Source: Prorocentrum cordatum (taxonomy: Eukaryota > Sar > Dinophyceae > Prorocentrales > Prorocentraceae). From it: a stretch of DNA of 64,000 bases. A program made the translations under genes and the position numbers. Below are positions 1 to 11,064 of the stretch, piece after piece (the stretch's first letter is position 1; each line of letters opens with the position of its first letter). The stretch is taken from NCBI GenBank assembly GCA_963575745.1, contig CAUYUJ010015304.1:278050-342049 (forward strand). The letters run 5' to 3'. The notes below the pieces were generated by a model. The model saw only the letters and a program-made list of their open reading frames with translations, was not told where the DNA came from and did no database searches.

Positions 1-39
1 GCAATTCCGCCCCCCACCCTTCCCAATCCACGCCCTCAC

Positions 40-164
40 CTGCAACAGCTTCTTTGTGCCGGCCATATCGCTTTCGATGTATGGCTTCCTATCGAACGAC
101 CAAGAATAACAGTACAGTGTCTCGCTCTCGCACACGCGTGATGGCAACGCAACTTGATATCCAA
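40..164 (-). CDS. Candidate internal exon, unrecognised protein
   Basis: Read on the minus strand, this stretch is an open frame of about 40 codons with balanced composition; it includes the segments RVCESETLYCYSWSFDRKPY and DMAGTKKLLQ. It ends at a good splice donor (TTGCAG followed by GTGAGGG at 39 downward) and is preceded by an AG at 165-166 that could be the acceptor. It is outside the longest open frame here, which runs in another phase. It may belong to the same gene as the exon at 689-1291, which lies upstream in the transcription direction. No family is recognised. The splice sites are visible; that they are used is inference. Confidence 0.3.
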
Positions 165-395
165 CTCACGCCGCGCCCTGTCTCAAGGTCTGCGATGGCT
201 GCTCCCTTGTTCGTGCTGGTGCGGCGCGCGTTGCTACTGCCGACGACGGTACGATCATGAACTAAGTGCGTTCGACATTCATCACCGCATGCTTCCAATA
301 CCCGTCCATAAACCACAGAAGCCCCGGAGGCCCCAATACAAATGTAGGGGTCGGCGAATGTGGCGCAAGCATATAAAATCAATCCACTGCGTGGG

Positions 396-655
396 CCCCA
401 AAACGGCCCAAAGACGCCCCCAAAACGGTTTTCGACGCCCCCAAGACGACCCAAGGGGACCCCCAGAGAGCCCGAAAGTGGCCGCGAGAGGCCCACAGGA
501 GGGCCTCCCGAGGGGCCAAAGCGCGCAAGAGCGCCTCAAGACGGCCCAAACGGCCCCAAGAGGTCCCAAAGCAGCCCCCAAGAACTCCAAAGAGGCCCCA
601 ACGGGCCTCCAAGAGGCCCCGAAGAGGCTCCTACCAGGCCCCGCAACGACTGGAT
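396..655. repeat. GC-rich CCCCAAGA/GGCCC short-period repeat
   Basis: The plus strand is a degenerate run of CCCCAAGACGGCCC-like words, which on the minus strand reads as repetitive Gly-Pro-Leu-Arg-Trp-Ser 'protein' in several frames. The same word family recurs at 2270-2800. It is flanked by near-identical words ATCAATCCACTGCG (about 379) and ATCAATCCACTCCG (about 695), so it looks like an insertion or intron filling inside the minus-strand gene. It should not be translated as coding sequence. Confidence 0.6.
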
Positions 656-688
656 TGCACGTGCTCCGGACGTGCACCCCGCGAAGCG

Positions 689-1291
689 AGAGGAATCAAT
701 CCACTCCGTCAAGTACACGTCTTCGGAACTTTTATACATACCGACTTCTACAAAAGCTGTCAAGAAATGGTTCCGGTGCACAACTTGGCTAGCAGTTCGG
801 TCGTTTCGCACGTTGTGCGCTCCAACAGTGAATGGTGGATGTTCTTCAAGAAAATCACCACGCAGTAAAACGGGACTGACACTAGCTGTACCATTCCATG
901 CGTATGCTGAAGGATAGTACGATGCAGACGGGATGCTCACGCCAAACGGCAAATGATAACGCTTCACTCGTTCAGCAAAACTCAAATTATCAAGGGCTTT
1001 AATCTCGGGAAGGAAGCGTTGTATTCTCGTCGGTGCAGGACACTTGTTTAGCTCTTCATCCCTGGCACGAAAGGCATCAACCGACAAGTTCCGACGTGAC
1101 ATATACTCTCCCTCACTTCGCGTGGCCAAATGATAAAGCTCGATCTCGTTTGGCACCCACAGCGAGAGCAATGCACACCTGCGCCGATCCCTGCCCAGCG
1201 GGCATTCACGCAAGAAGCGACAGCGAGATAGCAGTGTTGTAAGAACGAAAAACCATACGCCCAGAATACCAGCAGCACGCCATATTCGCAT
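689..1291 (-). CDS. Probable 5' exon of an unrecognised type II membrane or secreted protein
   Basis: Starting at an ATG at 1291, about 201 codons read through sequence with normal composition before the frame enters the GC-rich repeat and stops being protein-like; I therefore end the exon near 689 although the frame stays open to 536. Residues about 5-21 (AAGILGVWFFVLTTLL) are a hydrophobic stretch preceded by basic residues, fitting a signal anchor or signal peptide. Potential N-glycosylation sequons follow (NLS twice, NGT). The region after the anchor is Arg-, Tyr- and Ser-rich with scattered cysteines, as expected of a lumenal or extracellular domain. No family is recognised. The donor site was not located with confidence. 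This is the best candidate for a non-transposon gene in the window. Confidence 0.45.
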
Positions 1292-1880
1292 ATCGCGTGT
1301 AAGCCAAAATGACTACGGAGGCCGTCTTGAAGCAGTGTTGCGCTGCTTCGGGCGCCCTGACGGCCCCAGAGCAGGTGTGCTAAACGAGTGCCGGTCGTAA
1401 GCGCTCCCGGGGCTCGTCTTTGGGCCCCCTTTGCGCCTGTCTTTCGAAGAACACGAAGCGGCAAAACACACAAACGTTTGACGGTCGGCGCAGGTTCGTT
1501 TGATCTCCGTCGGACCCTCCTTGGTGCGCGGAGCGCGCCAGGGGCGGTGCCGGGGCGCCGCCGTCGACATCTTGTGCTGATGCAGTTGTTACCTCTTCGA
1601 GTCTTGGGAGCCTTTCTGGCAGCCGCTGTTGGCCGTCTTGGGCCGTCGAGCTGTGTTTGGTTTTTGGGGGGGCCTTTTGCCATGCACTCGTGCCCTCTGT
1701 GGTCTTCCAGGTGCCATCTGGAGACACCACCCCAGGGGCTGCCATGGGCGGCTGGGGAGGGGCCGAAGAGGCTGCGGACGGGTGGTGGCCAGATACGAAG
1801 TTACTTCCCATCCGTGACTGTGCTTAGTGCACAAAAGTAAATCCCCGGGCTGGAAGTTATTTCTTTCTGAACTAAATATG
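1292..1880. other. Unassigned stretch with a weak minus-strand reading frame
   Basis: A 143-codon minus-strand frame (1380-1811) is Pro/Ser/Arg-rich with a few cysteines (VCVFCRFVFF) and could be an upstream exon of the neighbouring minus-strand gene. An overlapping frame in another phase is equally long, so coding status cannot be decided. No domain is recognised. Confidence 0.2.
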
Positions 1881-1889
1881 TGAGAACAC

Positions 1890-2140
1890 CAGTGGATCCG
1901 ATTGGAGTCTCTTTTCGGGTGTGCGACAAAGTCGTGGATCTTATTTTTTGTTTTCCGCGGATCCACCTTCCCGCGTGTACAAAACCAATGGATCCATTTA
2001 TTTCCCGGGAATGAATATACAATACGGGTGTGCGACAGCGTCGTGTCTTATATGTCTGTCTTCGTCGGATCCAAATTTCCGTGCGTGGAAAAAAAACCTG
2101 GATCCATTCATGTTCCCCGAATACATAGATAATCCGCCGA
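1890..2140. repeat. Two partial GGATCC-rich repeat copies
   Basis: Two diverged copies, about 110 bp apart, of a block beginning GTGTGCGACA(A/G)..GTCGTG, continuing through GGATCC words and ending in TTCCCGGAATACATAGAT-like sequence. The same block reappears at about 3345 and 3890 within the 545-bp tandem repeat. Confidence 0.6.
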
Positions 2141-2164
2141 CCCCTTGCGAGTCCCTAGGCGTGT

Positions 2165-2974
2165 GAGATAGTTCCCCCCTATAATCCCCCCCCGGGACCC
2201 CAAACCGGCAACTCGACCCCCCCACCCGGGGCCCGGCACGACCCTGGACAATGCGCTCCACGGGGGGGTCCCAAATAAGCCAGGAAGGCACCAAGACGCC
2301 CCACAGACGGCCCAAGAGGGCCACGGGTCGCCGAAATATCGCTCATTGACGCCCACGATGCCCTCCAGACGGCCTCCGAAGCTGACGAGACGCCCCAAAA
2401 AGCCCCCAAGATGCCTCAATAAGCAAAAATCGCCCCGTTCCCTTGGAAAATAAAGCATTCTTCGCATACTCGCCTATTCGGCTTTCACACCGTCCTAGAG
2501 GTGCAAGGAAACCTTCAATATCGCCCCCAGACGGCCGAAGGGGCCACCAAAAGGGGTCGAAGAGGGCCCTGAAGCCCCCAAGACAGCCCAAGAGGACCCC
2601 CAGACGGCTCCAAGAGGGAGTCCACATGGAACATTTTCGAGCCTTCGGCCCAAGACGCCAGTCTGCCCCAAGAACACCCCAAAAAGCCCTGGGGGACCCC
2701 CATAAGAACCTCACAGGCCACCAAAACGCCCCCACGAAGCCCCCAAAAGGCACAAAAACTTTGCCCAAGATGCCTCGAGGCAGCCGGACATGGCCTGCAG
2801 ACAGGCAAGATGCAACCAAAGAACCACAAATAAGCACCAAAAGGTACGATAACAGCAACGAAGAAACGGGAACGATGTCGAGCGCCGTGTCATGATTCGG
2901 ACAAACCTCGTGAATGCAGTCCTGGAGGCGCAATAGTTTTATATGGGGACGGCGGATGTGGCGTAAGTCTATAG
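2165..2974. repeat. Second GC-rich CCCAAGA/GGCCC repeat block, no gene seen
   Basis: Same composition and word family as 396-655, in the same orientation. The motif near 2945-2970, read on the minus strand as CTTACGCCACATCCGCCGTC, is a diverged match to CTTGCGCCACATTCGCCGAC near 345-370, so both blocks belong to one composite repeat family. Long frames on either strand are compositional artefacts. Confidence 0.5.
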
Positions 2975-4290
2975 AATAATATGTAACATCCAAGACCCAC
3001 GGGAAATGGGACCCGCGGGGCACCGCACGTCAAGCATCATGCTACCCACGGAACTGTGGATCTGCTGACCAGCATTGCGACTCTACGGGGGAAGGGGGGT
3101 CTTCCTAGGACGGAAAGGAGAATAATGAGGGAGGAGGCACGAAGCCGAACGGAGCGCTACATGTATCCGTTCACCTGAACGGCACGTCGCTTCCGGCACT
3201 TGGGTGACAAAGGAAAAATCTCTCGGCCTGCGTAAGCGGGATTTCGAACTGCGTTTCTCCCACCAGAACTTTCGTACATGTTCGGCGCGGGGTGCCAGAT
3301 CCTTCTTCCCCAGGCCGAAAATTCGTCCTCTTGGAATAAATTATAAGAACATCGATGGATTCAATTGGATCATTTTCGGGGGTGCGACAGTGTCGTGGAT
3401 CCTATTGATGCCTGGCGCGGATCCAACTCTCCACGTGTGGAAAACCAATGGATCAATGTATGATATACTCAATGTTTGGAGGAAAAATGGATCCCCTTAA
3501 GCTCCGAGAGTACATCGATGATCAGATATAATATCCCAGACCCACGGGAAATGGGAACCGCGCGGCACCGCACGTGAAGCATCATGCTACCCACGGAACT
3601 GTGGACCTGCTGACCAAAGCTATGACTCTACGGGTAAAGGGGGGTCCTCCTAGGACGGAGAGGGGAACAAGGAGGGAGGAGGCACGAAGCCGAACGGAAC
3701 GCTACATGTATCCGCTCACCTGAACGACACGTCGTTTCCGACATTTGGGGTTCAAACGGAAAATGATTTTCCCTGCGCAAGCGGGATTTCAAACTGCGTC
3801 CTTCCCACTAACAGTTTCGCACATGTTCGGCGCGGGGTGCCGGATCCTTCCTCCCCAAGCCCAGAAGTTATCCTCTTGGACTAAAATTATGAAAATACCG
3901 ATGGATCCAATTTAATTGTTTGGGGTGTGCGACAGTGTCGTGGATCTTAACTGTTTTTGTTTTGCGCGGATTCAGTTTCCAATGTGTGAAGAAGCAACGG
4001 ATCCGTGTATGTTCCCGGAATACCTAAATTATGATACACATGTAGCATCCCTGACCCAGGGGAAATGGCACCCGCGGGGCGCCGTGAAGCATCATGCTAC
4101 CCAGGGAAATGTGGATATGTTGACCAGCACTACGACTCTACGGGGGGAGGGGGGTGCTCCTAGGACGGAGAAAGGAAGGAAAAGGAGGACACACGAAGCC
4201 GAACGGAGCGCTACATGTATCCGCTCACCTGAACGGCACGTCTCTTCAGACATTTAGGGCTCAAGAGGCAATCCGCTCGGCCTGCATAAA
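2975..4290. repeat. Tandem repeat, about 545-bp period, roughly 2.4 copies
   Basis: Each unit contains CCACGGGAAATGGGACCCGCG, GAAGCATCATGCTACCCA, CTACATGTATCCG and then the GGATCC-rich block with GTGCGACAGTGTCGTGGATC. The last word starts near 3382 and again near 3927, which sets the period. Copies differ by substitutions and small indels. No protein-like frame spans a unit. Function is unknown; the units resemble satellite or intergenic spacer DNA. Confidence 0.75.
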
Positions 4291-4439
4291 TGTGTTTACT
4301 GGCCTGTTTAATTCAAGTGCGCGTTCGCCATGGACCCTCCTCTTCCAGGTAATCGGATACGGAAGTGGGCGAACCAATAACACTAACGATAAAACCACAG
4401 TATGTCAGCCAGCGCGGAACCCCAAATATTAAGTTGCAC

Positions 4440-4700
4440 CGTGGAACTGTAAGCTATGCGGCGTGAGCTATGTGGAGTGGGCTCTGCACTTCAAGTTGTA
4501 AGGTGCACGCTGCGGCGTGCACGATGTGCGGTGTGAACACGTTGGGAGCTGCGCGGTACAAGCCACGTGGTGCACGCCAGGTTGCGTCCCGTGTCGGCCG
4601 TGCAGGTGTGGCCTGCGTGGCGCGAACGACGCGGCGTGATGTATGCAGTGTGAGCTGCGTGGTGCGAGCGACGCAACACGAGCGAAACGTAGCCACGAAG
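4440..4700. repeat. Degenerate GTGCGxGC tandem words
   Basis: A loosely repeated motif of the form GAGCTGCGTGGTGCGAGCGACGC/GTGCACGCTGCGGCGTGCAC, with several local inverted repeats. Both strands give long frames because stop codons are rare in this composition. No gene is supported. Confidence 0.4.
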
Positions 4701-4991
4701 CGCCCCACGCGTAGGGCCGCAGGCGAAGCCCCGGCATGCCTCCGTATGCCCCCCAGCGCGCGGCACCCCCGAAGCGCCCGCGGGCGGGCGCCAGGCGAAA
4801 CCTTGGCAGACCCCCCCAGCGCGGGGCGCCCACGGGGGGCCCGCGGGCGCCCGCCAACGGGGCACCAACCGAAACCCCAGCATGCGGGCCCAACTCCTGC
4901 CAGGAAAAAATAGGAACACGTGATGGCCAGCACTGCGTGGGCGAGAAAAAGATGATCGGGGGCGAAAAGGTGGTGGGGGCTACGGAAGGCA

Positions 4992-5075
4992 ATGGGAGAA
5001 GGAGGAGGAGGAGGAGGACGAAGAAGAAAAGGAGGAAGACGAAGAGGAGGAGGAAGCGGAGGAAGAGGTTGTTTT
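4992..5075 (+). repeat. Purine trinucleotide microsatellite (GGA/GAA type)
   Basis: Almost uninterrupted AGG/AAG trinucleotides with all purines on the plus strand. It produces artificial poly-Ser and poly-Leu frames on the minus strand. Confidence 0.85.
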
Positions 5076-5899
5076 CCACCGCAAGCGCACACGCAGCTCT
5101 GTATTCTTAATCCGCGTTCCATGGCCGCGAGACTCTGCGTAGCGGGCGCGCCTGGCCACCGTGCAAAGGTGAAGGAAAAACAGTCGCAGAAGAAGCAGCA
5201 GCAAGAGGAAGGATGACGAGGGTTGGCGGACGAACGTCAGCACCAGCTCAAGTTTCGCCCTCCGCACAAAGACACCGTGGCACCACACGCGCGCGGGCAT
5301 CGCCACGTGGCCGACCGCCAACGGAGGCGGCGAGAGGCCACGACCGCGGGCGGGGGGATACGCTCAACCGAAGGGGAGGACAAAGTCCATGCCCCGCAAG
5401 GGATGGCGCGCGCGCTCGCCGCCCCCGCCCGCGTCTGGGGTGGGATACCCACGGGGAGCCCCGACTGCATCGCAGACCCAAGCCTCCCATCCAGAGAGGC
5501 ACACAGGGCACTTCAGCGACGGGCGCGGGGTGGGCGCGGCGGCGGGAAACGGGGGGGCGGCCGCGGTCTCTTGCGCGCGCCGCCGCTCGCCCCCTCGCCT
5601 TCCCACGATCAAAACAGAAGGCCCCGACCCGGCGCCTCCGAGCGGCGGGCGGCGGCAGCGGCGCCTCGGAGCAGCAGCAGAGGGGCGCGCAGAAGGGGGC
5701 GCGCAGCAACAGCGCCAGCGACGAGCAGCACGAGCAGCAGGGGAGCAACACAAGGCACACAAAAGCGAATACAAATACGCGCCCCCAAACACAGCCCCGC
5801 CCCGCAGGCGAGACAGGCAGCAGCAGGGGCAGGGATGGAGAAGGACTGCAAGGGAAGGGATTCAGGAACCATAAAACCATGAGACATCAACTCACGGAG
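5076..5899. other. GC-rich stretch, no gene supported
   Basis: A forward frame from 5213 to 6409 (398 codons) stays open, but its product is Arg/Gln/Gly/Pro-rich without any domain, its composition follows the local base bias, and its second half lies antisense to a decayed LINE. I treat it as chance. Confidence 0.4.
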
Positions 5900-6345
5900 C
5901 TCAATACGCCCAGGAAACTAACTCAAATGAACCAGACACAACGACGCACCGAAGGAGGATTGAACGTGGGCCACGCGGCCCAGGCCACTGAACAAGGGAC
6001 CGATGCAAGGACCCGCGGAGAAGTAAGGAGCACGACGCAAGGGCACCGCGGGAAAGCCAGAACAAGACAACAGGATATGGGCCGCCGCCAAGAGCCAGGG
6101 ACGCAACATACACTGTGCAAGCACCTAAGGACGGTGGGCAGACAGGACGGCCGCTGCTGCACTCGCTCTTTCCAGGGCACGCGCAAGCCGCGGCACGCCC
6201 GGCGCATCACCCCCATGGCGAGAGGGCGTCAGAGACTCCAGGAAAACAGCCGACTTCGAGAAGCATACACAGCAAACCCATGGATCCACGCAGAAGAAAA
6301 AGACCCTGGGCCCCATAAATCAGGAGCGATCACGGAAAACAGAGG

Positions 6346-6822
6346 CTACCTTCTCATACCGCCTGGCAAGAAGCCACATCCGCGCATGGCATACCTGGGA
6401 AGGAGGTAGCAGCGCCGACGACGGCGGCAGGCATGGGTCGTCAGAAATGCGTCGAGCACGGCGCCGGCGGCGACATCGCGACCCAGCCCCCGCGTAGGTC
6501 CCAGGATAAATAAGGCGGGGAAACACGACTCATCATCACGCGGGAGAGCATCCCATCGCCATGGCAGGTTCTGAATGAACGGGGCCAAAGGGAGGGCTAG
6601 AGACACGAATGCTGAATAGCACGCGTAATTGCGCGCGTCGACAGGGCCCACAACGGAAACAGCAACCCCTGTCCGCGCAACGAAAGCCTGGCCGAAGTTC
6701 ACTTCCCCCGGGGAAGATCCAGAGAACGCCGCGGGGAAGGCGCACACGCGCAGCCTCTCCCACGGGCCCCTGGCCGCGACCGAAGACGATGCAAGACAGG
6801 CATCTCCACTCCCACGAGCCAT
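6346..6822 (-). pseudogene. LINE C-terminal (post-RT) fragment
   Basis: An open frame of 158 codons. Its middle (ARNYACYSAFVSLALPLAPF then FPALFILGP) follows the pattern 'A..Y...V.P.L.Y.AQ......L......L..LF..P' seen downstream of the RT palm in many LINE proteins of this type. The frame is broken on both sides. It sits about 0.6 kb past the RT remnant in transcription order, the expected distance. No activity is expected. Confidence 0.45.
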
Positions 6823-7351
6823 CGACTGATATGAACCTACAGGTGGATCGACGGAGCCATCGGGGCCCGAAGCCCTCGTTGATGCTCGCGCACCCCACGC
6901 TGAGCCCCGCCAGCCCGCTCAACGGCGGGGGCGAGAGTATCCGCGGCAGCCATACTCCTGCATCTAATCATCGAGATGTTCACCCACGGCGAGCGCAGCC
7001 GAAACATACTGACCTCATCATCATGAATGCATGCAATTAGTGGGCTGCTCAAGGTCATGGTACGCCAGGTCGGCCCCATAGACTAAGACTGATTTTTCGA
7101 CGCCTTTGACGCCAACTACAAGTCCACAGATGCATCAAGATCTGCACTGCCCCCCGATATTTCCCAGCAAACTCCAGTGCGGCCCGAACGATTTAAGGCC
7201 GATATTGGAGCACCCACGGCCCCTCGAATGGAACAGCCGAAACAAAGACCGGAGCAGCCGCGCCCTCTGCCAGAACGCAATGAAGGCTTACCGCCGCGCC
7301 GCAGCGCGAGCCCAACCGAAATCCCGAAGTATAACGTGCGAGTCCCAAGTT

Positions 7352-8289
7352 TCACAGGGTGCAACCGAACCCCTTTCTTCCTCGCGCGCTCCGAGGCGCT
7401 CGCACGACAACACCCCGCAAGCAAGCGCGCAAAATTCGCCGATGTTCAGCTAGAGACCGACGACAGAGAATGGGATGTCCAGCAAAAACAGAAAAAGGTA
7501 TCATATATTCCGGGATATTCTGCAGACCGAAGCAATAAACATCAGCACGCGCCAGCTCCAGATCCAGCCGAGATGCGCGCTCGTAGTTGATCCATCCGAA
7601 AACTGGGTCTAATGCAAGAGAGACAAGAGCCATCGATGGCGGATCCCCCTGCCCCGCGCCTCGCACGACGGGGGATCCGACCTCCGCTGCCCCAGCGAAA
7701 TTGACCACTGCTATGTTATTCACATGAAGATATAGGAACCAAGAACAGCCTACGGGGCACCCATGGCCATGAGAGCCCGGAAAAACCACGCCGAAGGAAT
7801 CGATGGGAAACCGCCCGAAAATCCGCGAATACGAGACGGGCTCCATCAAATATCACCATATGATGCAAAAGCCCCCCCCTGTCCATCTCAACCACGCGCT
7901 CCAGGACACCGCGGCCCTCGACGCCCCCGCGCAGCTGCTCCGCGACCGCCCCCGGGGCCACCCCACTCAGACCACCGCATGCCGGTCCAGAGAGAATCTC
8001 AGCGCCCGCGTTGAGAAATAACAGTGGGCGGGCAATTAGGACCAGGCGGCCTCGAAAAGCGAACACCCCGATCAGCCGGCCCCCCCCCGCCCGGCAGGAA
8101 AGCCACCCCGCTGCCCCCGCGGCCCCCGGGAAGAGCAACACTTTCGCTATCGCAAGCCGCATCGTCAACGTCAAACAGAACGTCGGCAGCTCCAAGAAAC
8201 GCCCAGCGTCCATCCTTGATGCAGTCGGGGCCAGGGGCGGAGCGCCGCTTGAATCTCAGTCGTTTTTCCAACTCTGGCCCAGACACCAC
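7352..8289 (-). pseudogene. Frameshifted LINE reverse transcriptase remnant
   Basis: Three overlapping frames together give a recognisable RT. Read in transcription order: SAPGPDCIKDGRW (canonical 'APGPDGI' motif preceding the palm), RPLLFLNAGAEIL with a following ER-VVEMDRG stretch (canonical 'RPLSL.N.D.KI' and 'G.I..N..E.D'), then VVRGAGQGDPPSMALVSLAL (canonical 'GVRQGDPLSPLLF.L' motif B). Motif C (normally F/YxDD) is not readable in any intact frame. At least two frameshifts separate these blocks. The match to LINE RTs is firm from the motif order; the element cannot be functional. Confidence 0.7.
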
Positions 8290-8691
8290 ATCGGTTTGCG
8301 GGGTAGCTGGCCAATCGGTTGAACGCGGGAAGGGATCACAGGCAAGCGCCGTTCATTGCGGGGGGGATGGGTGAATGCTCTTCCCCCGCGGGTGGCCAGC
8401 GCACGGGCCGCGCCGCGGGGGTTCGAGCGGCGGGCGCCGCTCTCGCCCAGCACCCTTCAGTCCAGCGCGACGCCTCGTCGGCGACCAACATCTTTGAGGA
8501 TCTAGGAACGCTTTTCCTCCCTGCCCATCACCTCCTCAGCCCCCCTCACAAGACCTCAGGCACTTCGAGCTTTAAGACAACAATCAGCGAATACAATGAC
8601 CCCCCCAAAAAAAGACGCGCGAATGACTGGGCGCCACTGCTGCCCCCCCCCCCCCCGACCTCGGAACGCCATGAAAGCGAAATGGAGAAAT

Positions 8692-9920
8692 TCAGGCGCT
8701 CAGCATCGCTCGATGCCTGCGGGGTCTTGAGAGACTACCGAGAGTCGGTCGCCACTGCGCCCCGAAAAGCCGACACGTTCCGAATGCGCTACGGCAAGGA
8801 CTCTGGAAGCGCGAGCAAACTCGGCTGTTCCGAAGCCATCCTCCTAAACAAAGCATGCTGGATATTCCACTTCGGGGCAGACAGGGGGGGGGGCCAGGCT
8901 CGGGGCGGGCGAAAGTCACGGCGACGGGGGCGCGGTCCGATGGCACCACTCTGTCGGTCAGGGCCCCAACAGCACAAGCAGTGACATCCAGATCGCCGGC
9001 GATTCCAACGGGTAGAACGGCCTGAACCTCGCCCGCATAGCCGGCGCCGCGCCGCCGCGCGGGGCCAGGCTGAAAACACCCACACCAGGAGCTACAGCGG
9101 CCATGGAAGGCGCGTCGCTGCGACCGATCCCCAAGGCCAAACTCCCCTCCTGCTAGAAACCCCCCATCCTCCACAGGAACGCAACTCCAGCCGACTGCCA
9201 CGAGTGCCACACTCTGGGCCTGCGAGGGGTAGCCTTTCCATGAATTTCTTCCGATTATATGATCATATGGATACATGTTGACGCGATGATCAATGCGTCG
9301 GGCATCTGAACACCCACAGTCGCGAGATCCCTAACATGCCCCGAGCAACGCAGATGGAAGACCCCCGCTTCCACCACCTCGATGGGAACCACATGCGGGA
9401 ACGAACCAGCAAGAGCATCCGGGACGAATGTGGCCACCCAACTGGCCGCCCCCTCCCCCATGCAACTGCAACGCAACGTGCCCGCGCGCATCTCGTCAGC
9501 TACCATGGCCAAGTCGGTCCTGGAACCATGGTTTTCCTGTAAACATGCCATCTGATACCGCTCCAACAACCTCTTCGCCCACTGGAACCTTGAACTCGCT
9601 CTGAAAGAAAGGGATGGGATGGATGCAAAGAGAGCGCGGTGTTCCACGCGCAGGGCGCGAGCGGGGTAAAAGGGCGATTTACTCAACCAGCAACCCCAGC
9701 CAGCGGAGGAACAAATTAACGCTGCGCCACTTGCATTACAACGAGCGCTGCTCTCAGGATACGGGCGCCCAGCTGCGCTCGCAGATGCCGATGCCTCAGA
9801 ACTACCCCCGTCAAGCCCCCTGTCTTCCAGACTGCTGCTGCACTCGCGTAACGGGACGGATTTACGAGAAACGAACCTGCAGGCATGGCACATGCGCCAC
9901 CACTGCAACAGAAAGATCAC
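8692..9920 (-). pseudogene. LINE APE-type endonuclease remnant
   Basis: The clearest piece is the end of the domain: DRVVPSDRAPVAVTFARPEP, which fits the 'SDHxPV.....' motif that closes LINE endonuclease domains (His replaced by Arg here). Upstream frames carry the hydrophobic-strand and loop patterns of the fold but no readable catalytic Glu or Asp motif. It lies directly upstream of the RT remnant, as in intact LINEs. Decayed. Confidence 0.45.
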
Positions 9921-10400
9921 CCCTAGTCACATAAGCCATTCCCCCAAGCAACGTGGACCCAATACGTTCCTGGCCGAAGATCTGTGCCACTGCTTGCCTC
10001 GCGTTCCCGAAATACTAAAGCAACTTGCGAGACGTCTGCGGGAGGTCCCGGCGGACCCGAAACTCGAGGCCCATTCCACCCTGAAGGCACAGACAAGCAA
10101 TCGGCCCCTCCGACATACACTTCGCGCGACATGTGGAGGCCCTCTGAATGTTCGGGTGATCAAACAAACAACTTCTTACTGCAGTTGAACGCCTCATTCT
10201 GGATAGAAAGGGCCGTCACTAAACATTCACGATCGCGCTGCAGCCTTGCAAGAAAATGTTTCGAAGCGGTCGTCGGACTCCCAGGGCCACAAGACAAATC
10301 GGGGTGCCACCGCCTCTTAGCTCGACCCGCGGACGAACCTAACGAGCGCATTGGTCACCATCATCAGGCGTTGCTGTGCCACCAATAACGGCTGCTGCGC

Positions 10401-10990
10401 CTCCAATCTGACGATCCCTCAACGCTGCTAGCTCCTCCTTCATCGTGGTAGTGACCCCCTCTCGCCTCCTCACTCGTTTCATTCTCAGCAATCTTGCAAA
10501 CCTGAATGGCCTGGAGAACGGCCTGCTCTTAGATGGAAAAAATATGTGCGAAATTGCCCATCGACTGCTTCGCGAGATCTGCAGGCACTGCCTGCAACCT
10601 CTGGACCTTTCTTCCCGTTTGCAACAGATGACCTTGGATACCTGAAAATATGGTGATTCACCTCCTTTCTACTCCGATCCAACTGCTGGGTGAGAGAATC
10701 AAAACTGCACGAGAAGACGATGAATAGGTTTGGTGTCCGTCGTGCTTGAACCTGGGGACCGTGGGCTATCGGAGCGGCCCCCGCTAACCTCGCTCCCTAC
10801 AGGGGAAGTCGGAGCAGGAATCCTGCAAGGCCACGGCCTGGCCTGGCGCAGAGCTTCCGTGGCGGAAAGGGGACAGGGACTGCATGGCCGAGGAGAACGG
10901 CCGCCGAAGGCCAGAGGGCGCGGCCGCGCCCGCGCGTGCCTGGCCACCAGGCGTTTCTAGAGGGGGTGGGAAGTTAAGGAGCATGAGGCA
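10401..10990. other. Unassigned; perhaps the 5' part of the decayed LINE
   Basis: A minus-strand frame at 10485-10682 could be from a gag-like region of the adjacent decayed LINE, but no motif confirms it. Nothing else is recognisable. Confidence 0.2.
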
Positions 10991-10997
10991 AAATGGC

Positions 10998-11064
10998 TAC
11001 AAGAGGAGGAGGAGGAGGAGGAGGAGGAGGAGGAGGAGGAGGAGGAGGAGGAGGAGAAGGAGGA
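10998..11064 (+). repeat. (AGG)n microsatellite
   Basis: About 22 almost perfect AGG trinucleotides with purines on the plus strand; the source of artificial poly-Arg, poly-Glu and poly-Ser frames around it. Confidence 0.95.

Larger units (their letters stand above)
5900..10400 (-). mobile_element. Decayed full-length-like LINE, minus strand (lineage 1)
   Basis: Pieces of a LINE polyprotein occur in the right order on the minus strand but in shifting frames: an endonuclease (APE/EEP) remnant around 8.7-9.9 kb, a reverse transcriptase around 7.35-8.3 kb and a conserved C-terminal region around 6.3-6.9 kb. Multiple frameshifts and stops show it is dead. Both outer boundaries are approximate: I saw no target-site duplication or A-tail. 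The palm-domain wording (RPLxxLNAxAxIL) differs from that of the LINEs at 28-64 kb, so it belongs to another clade. Confidence 0.6.

Noticed and set aside
5213-6409. 398-codon forward open frame
   Set aside because: Composition is Arg/Gln/Gly/Pro-rich following local GC bias, no domain is visible, and the second half is antisense to a decayed LINE.
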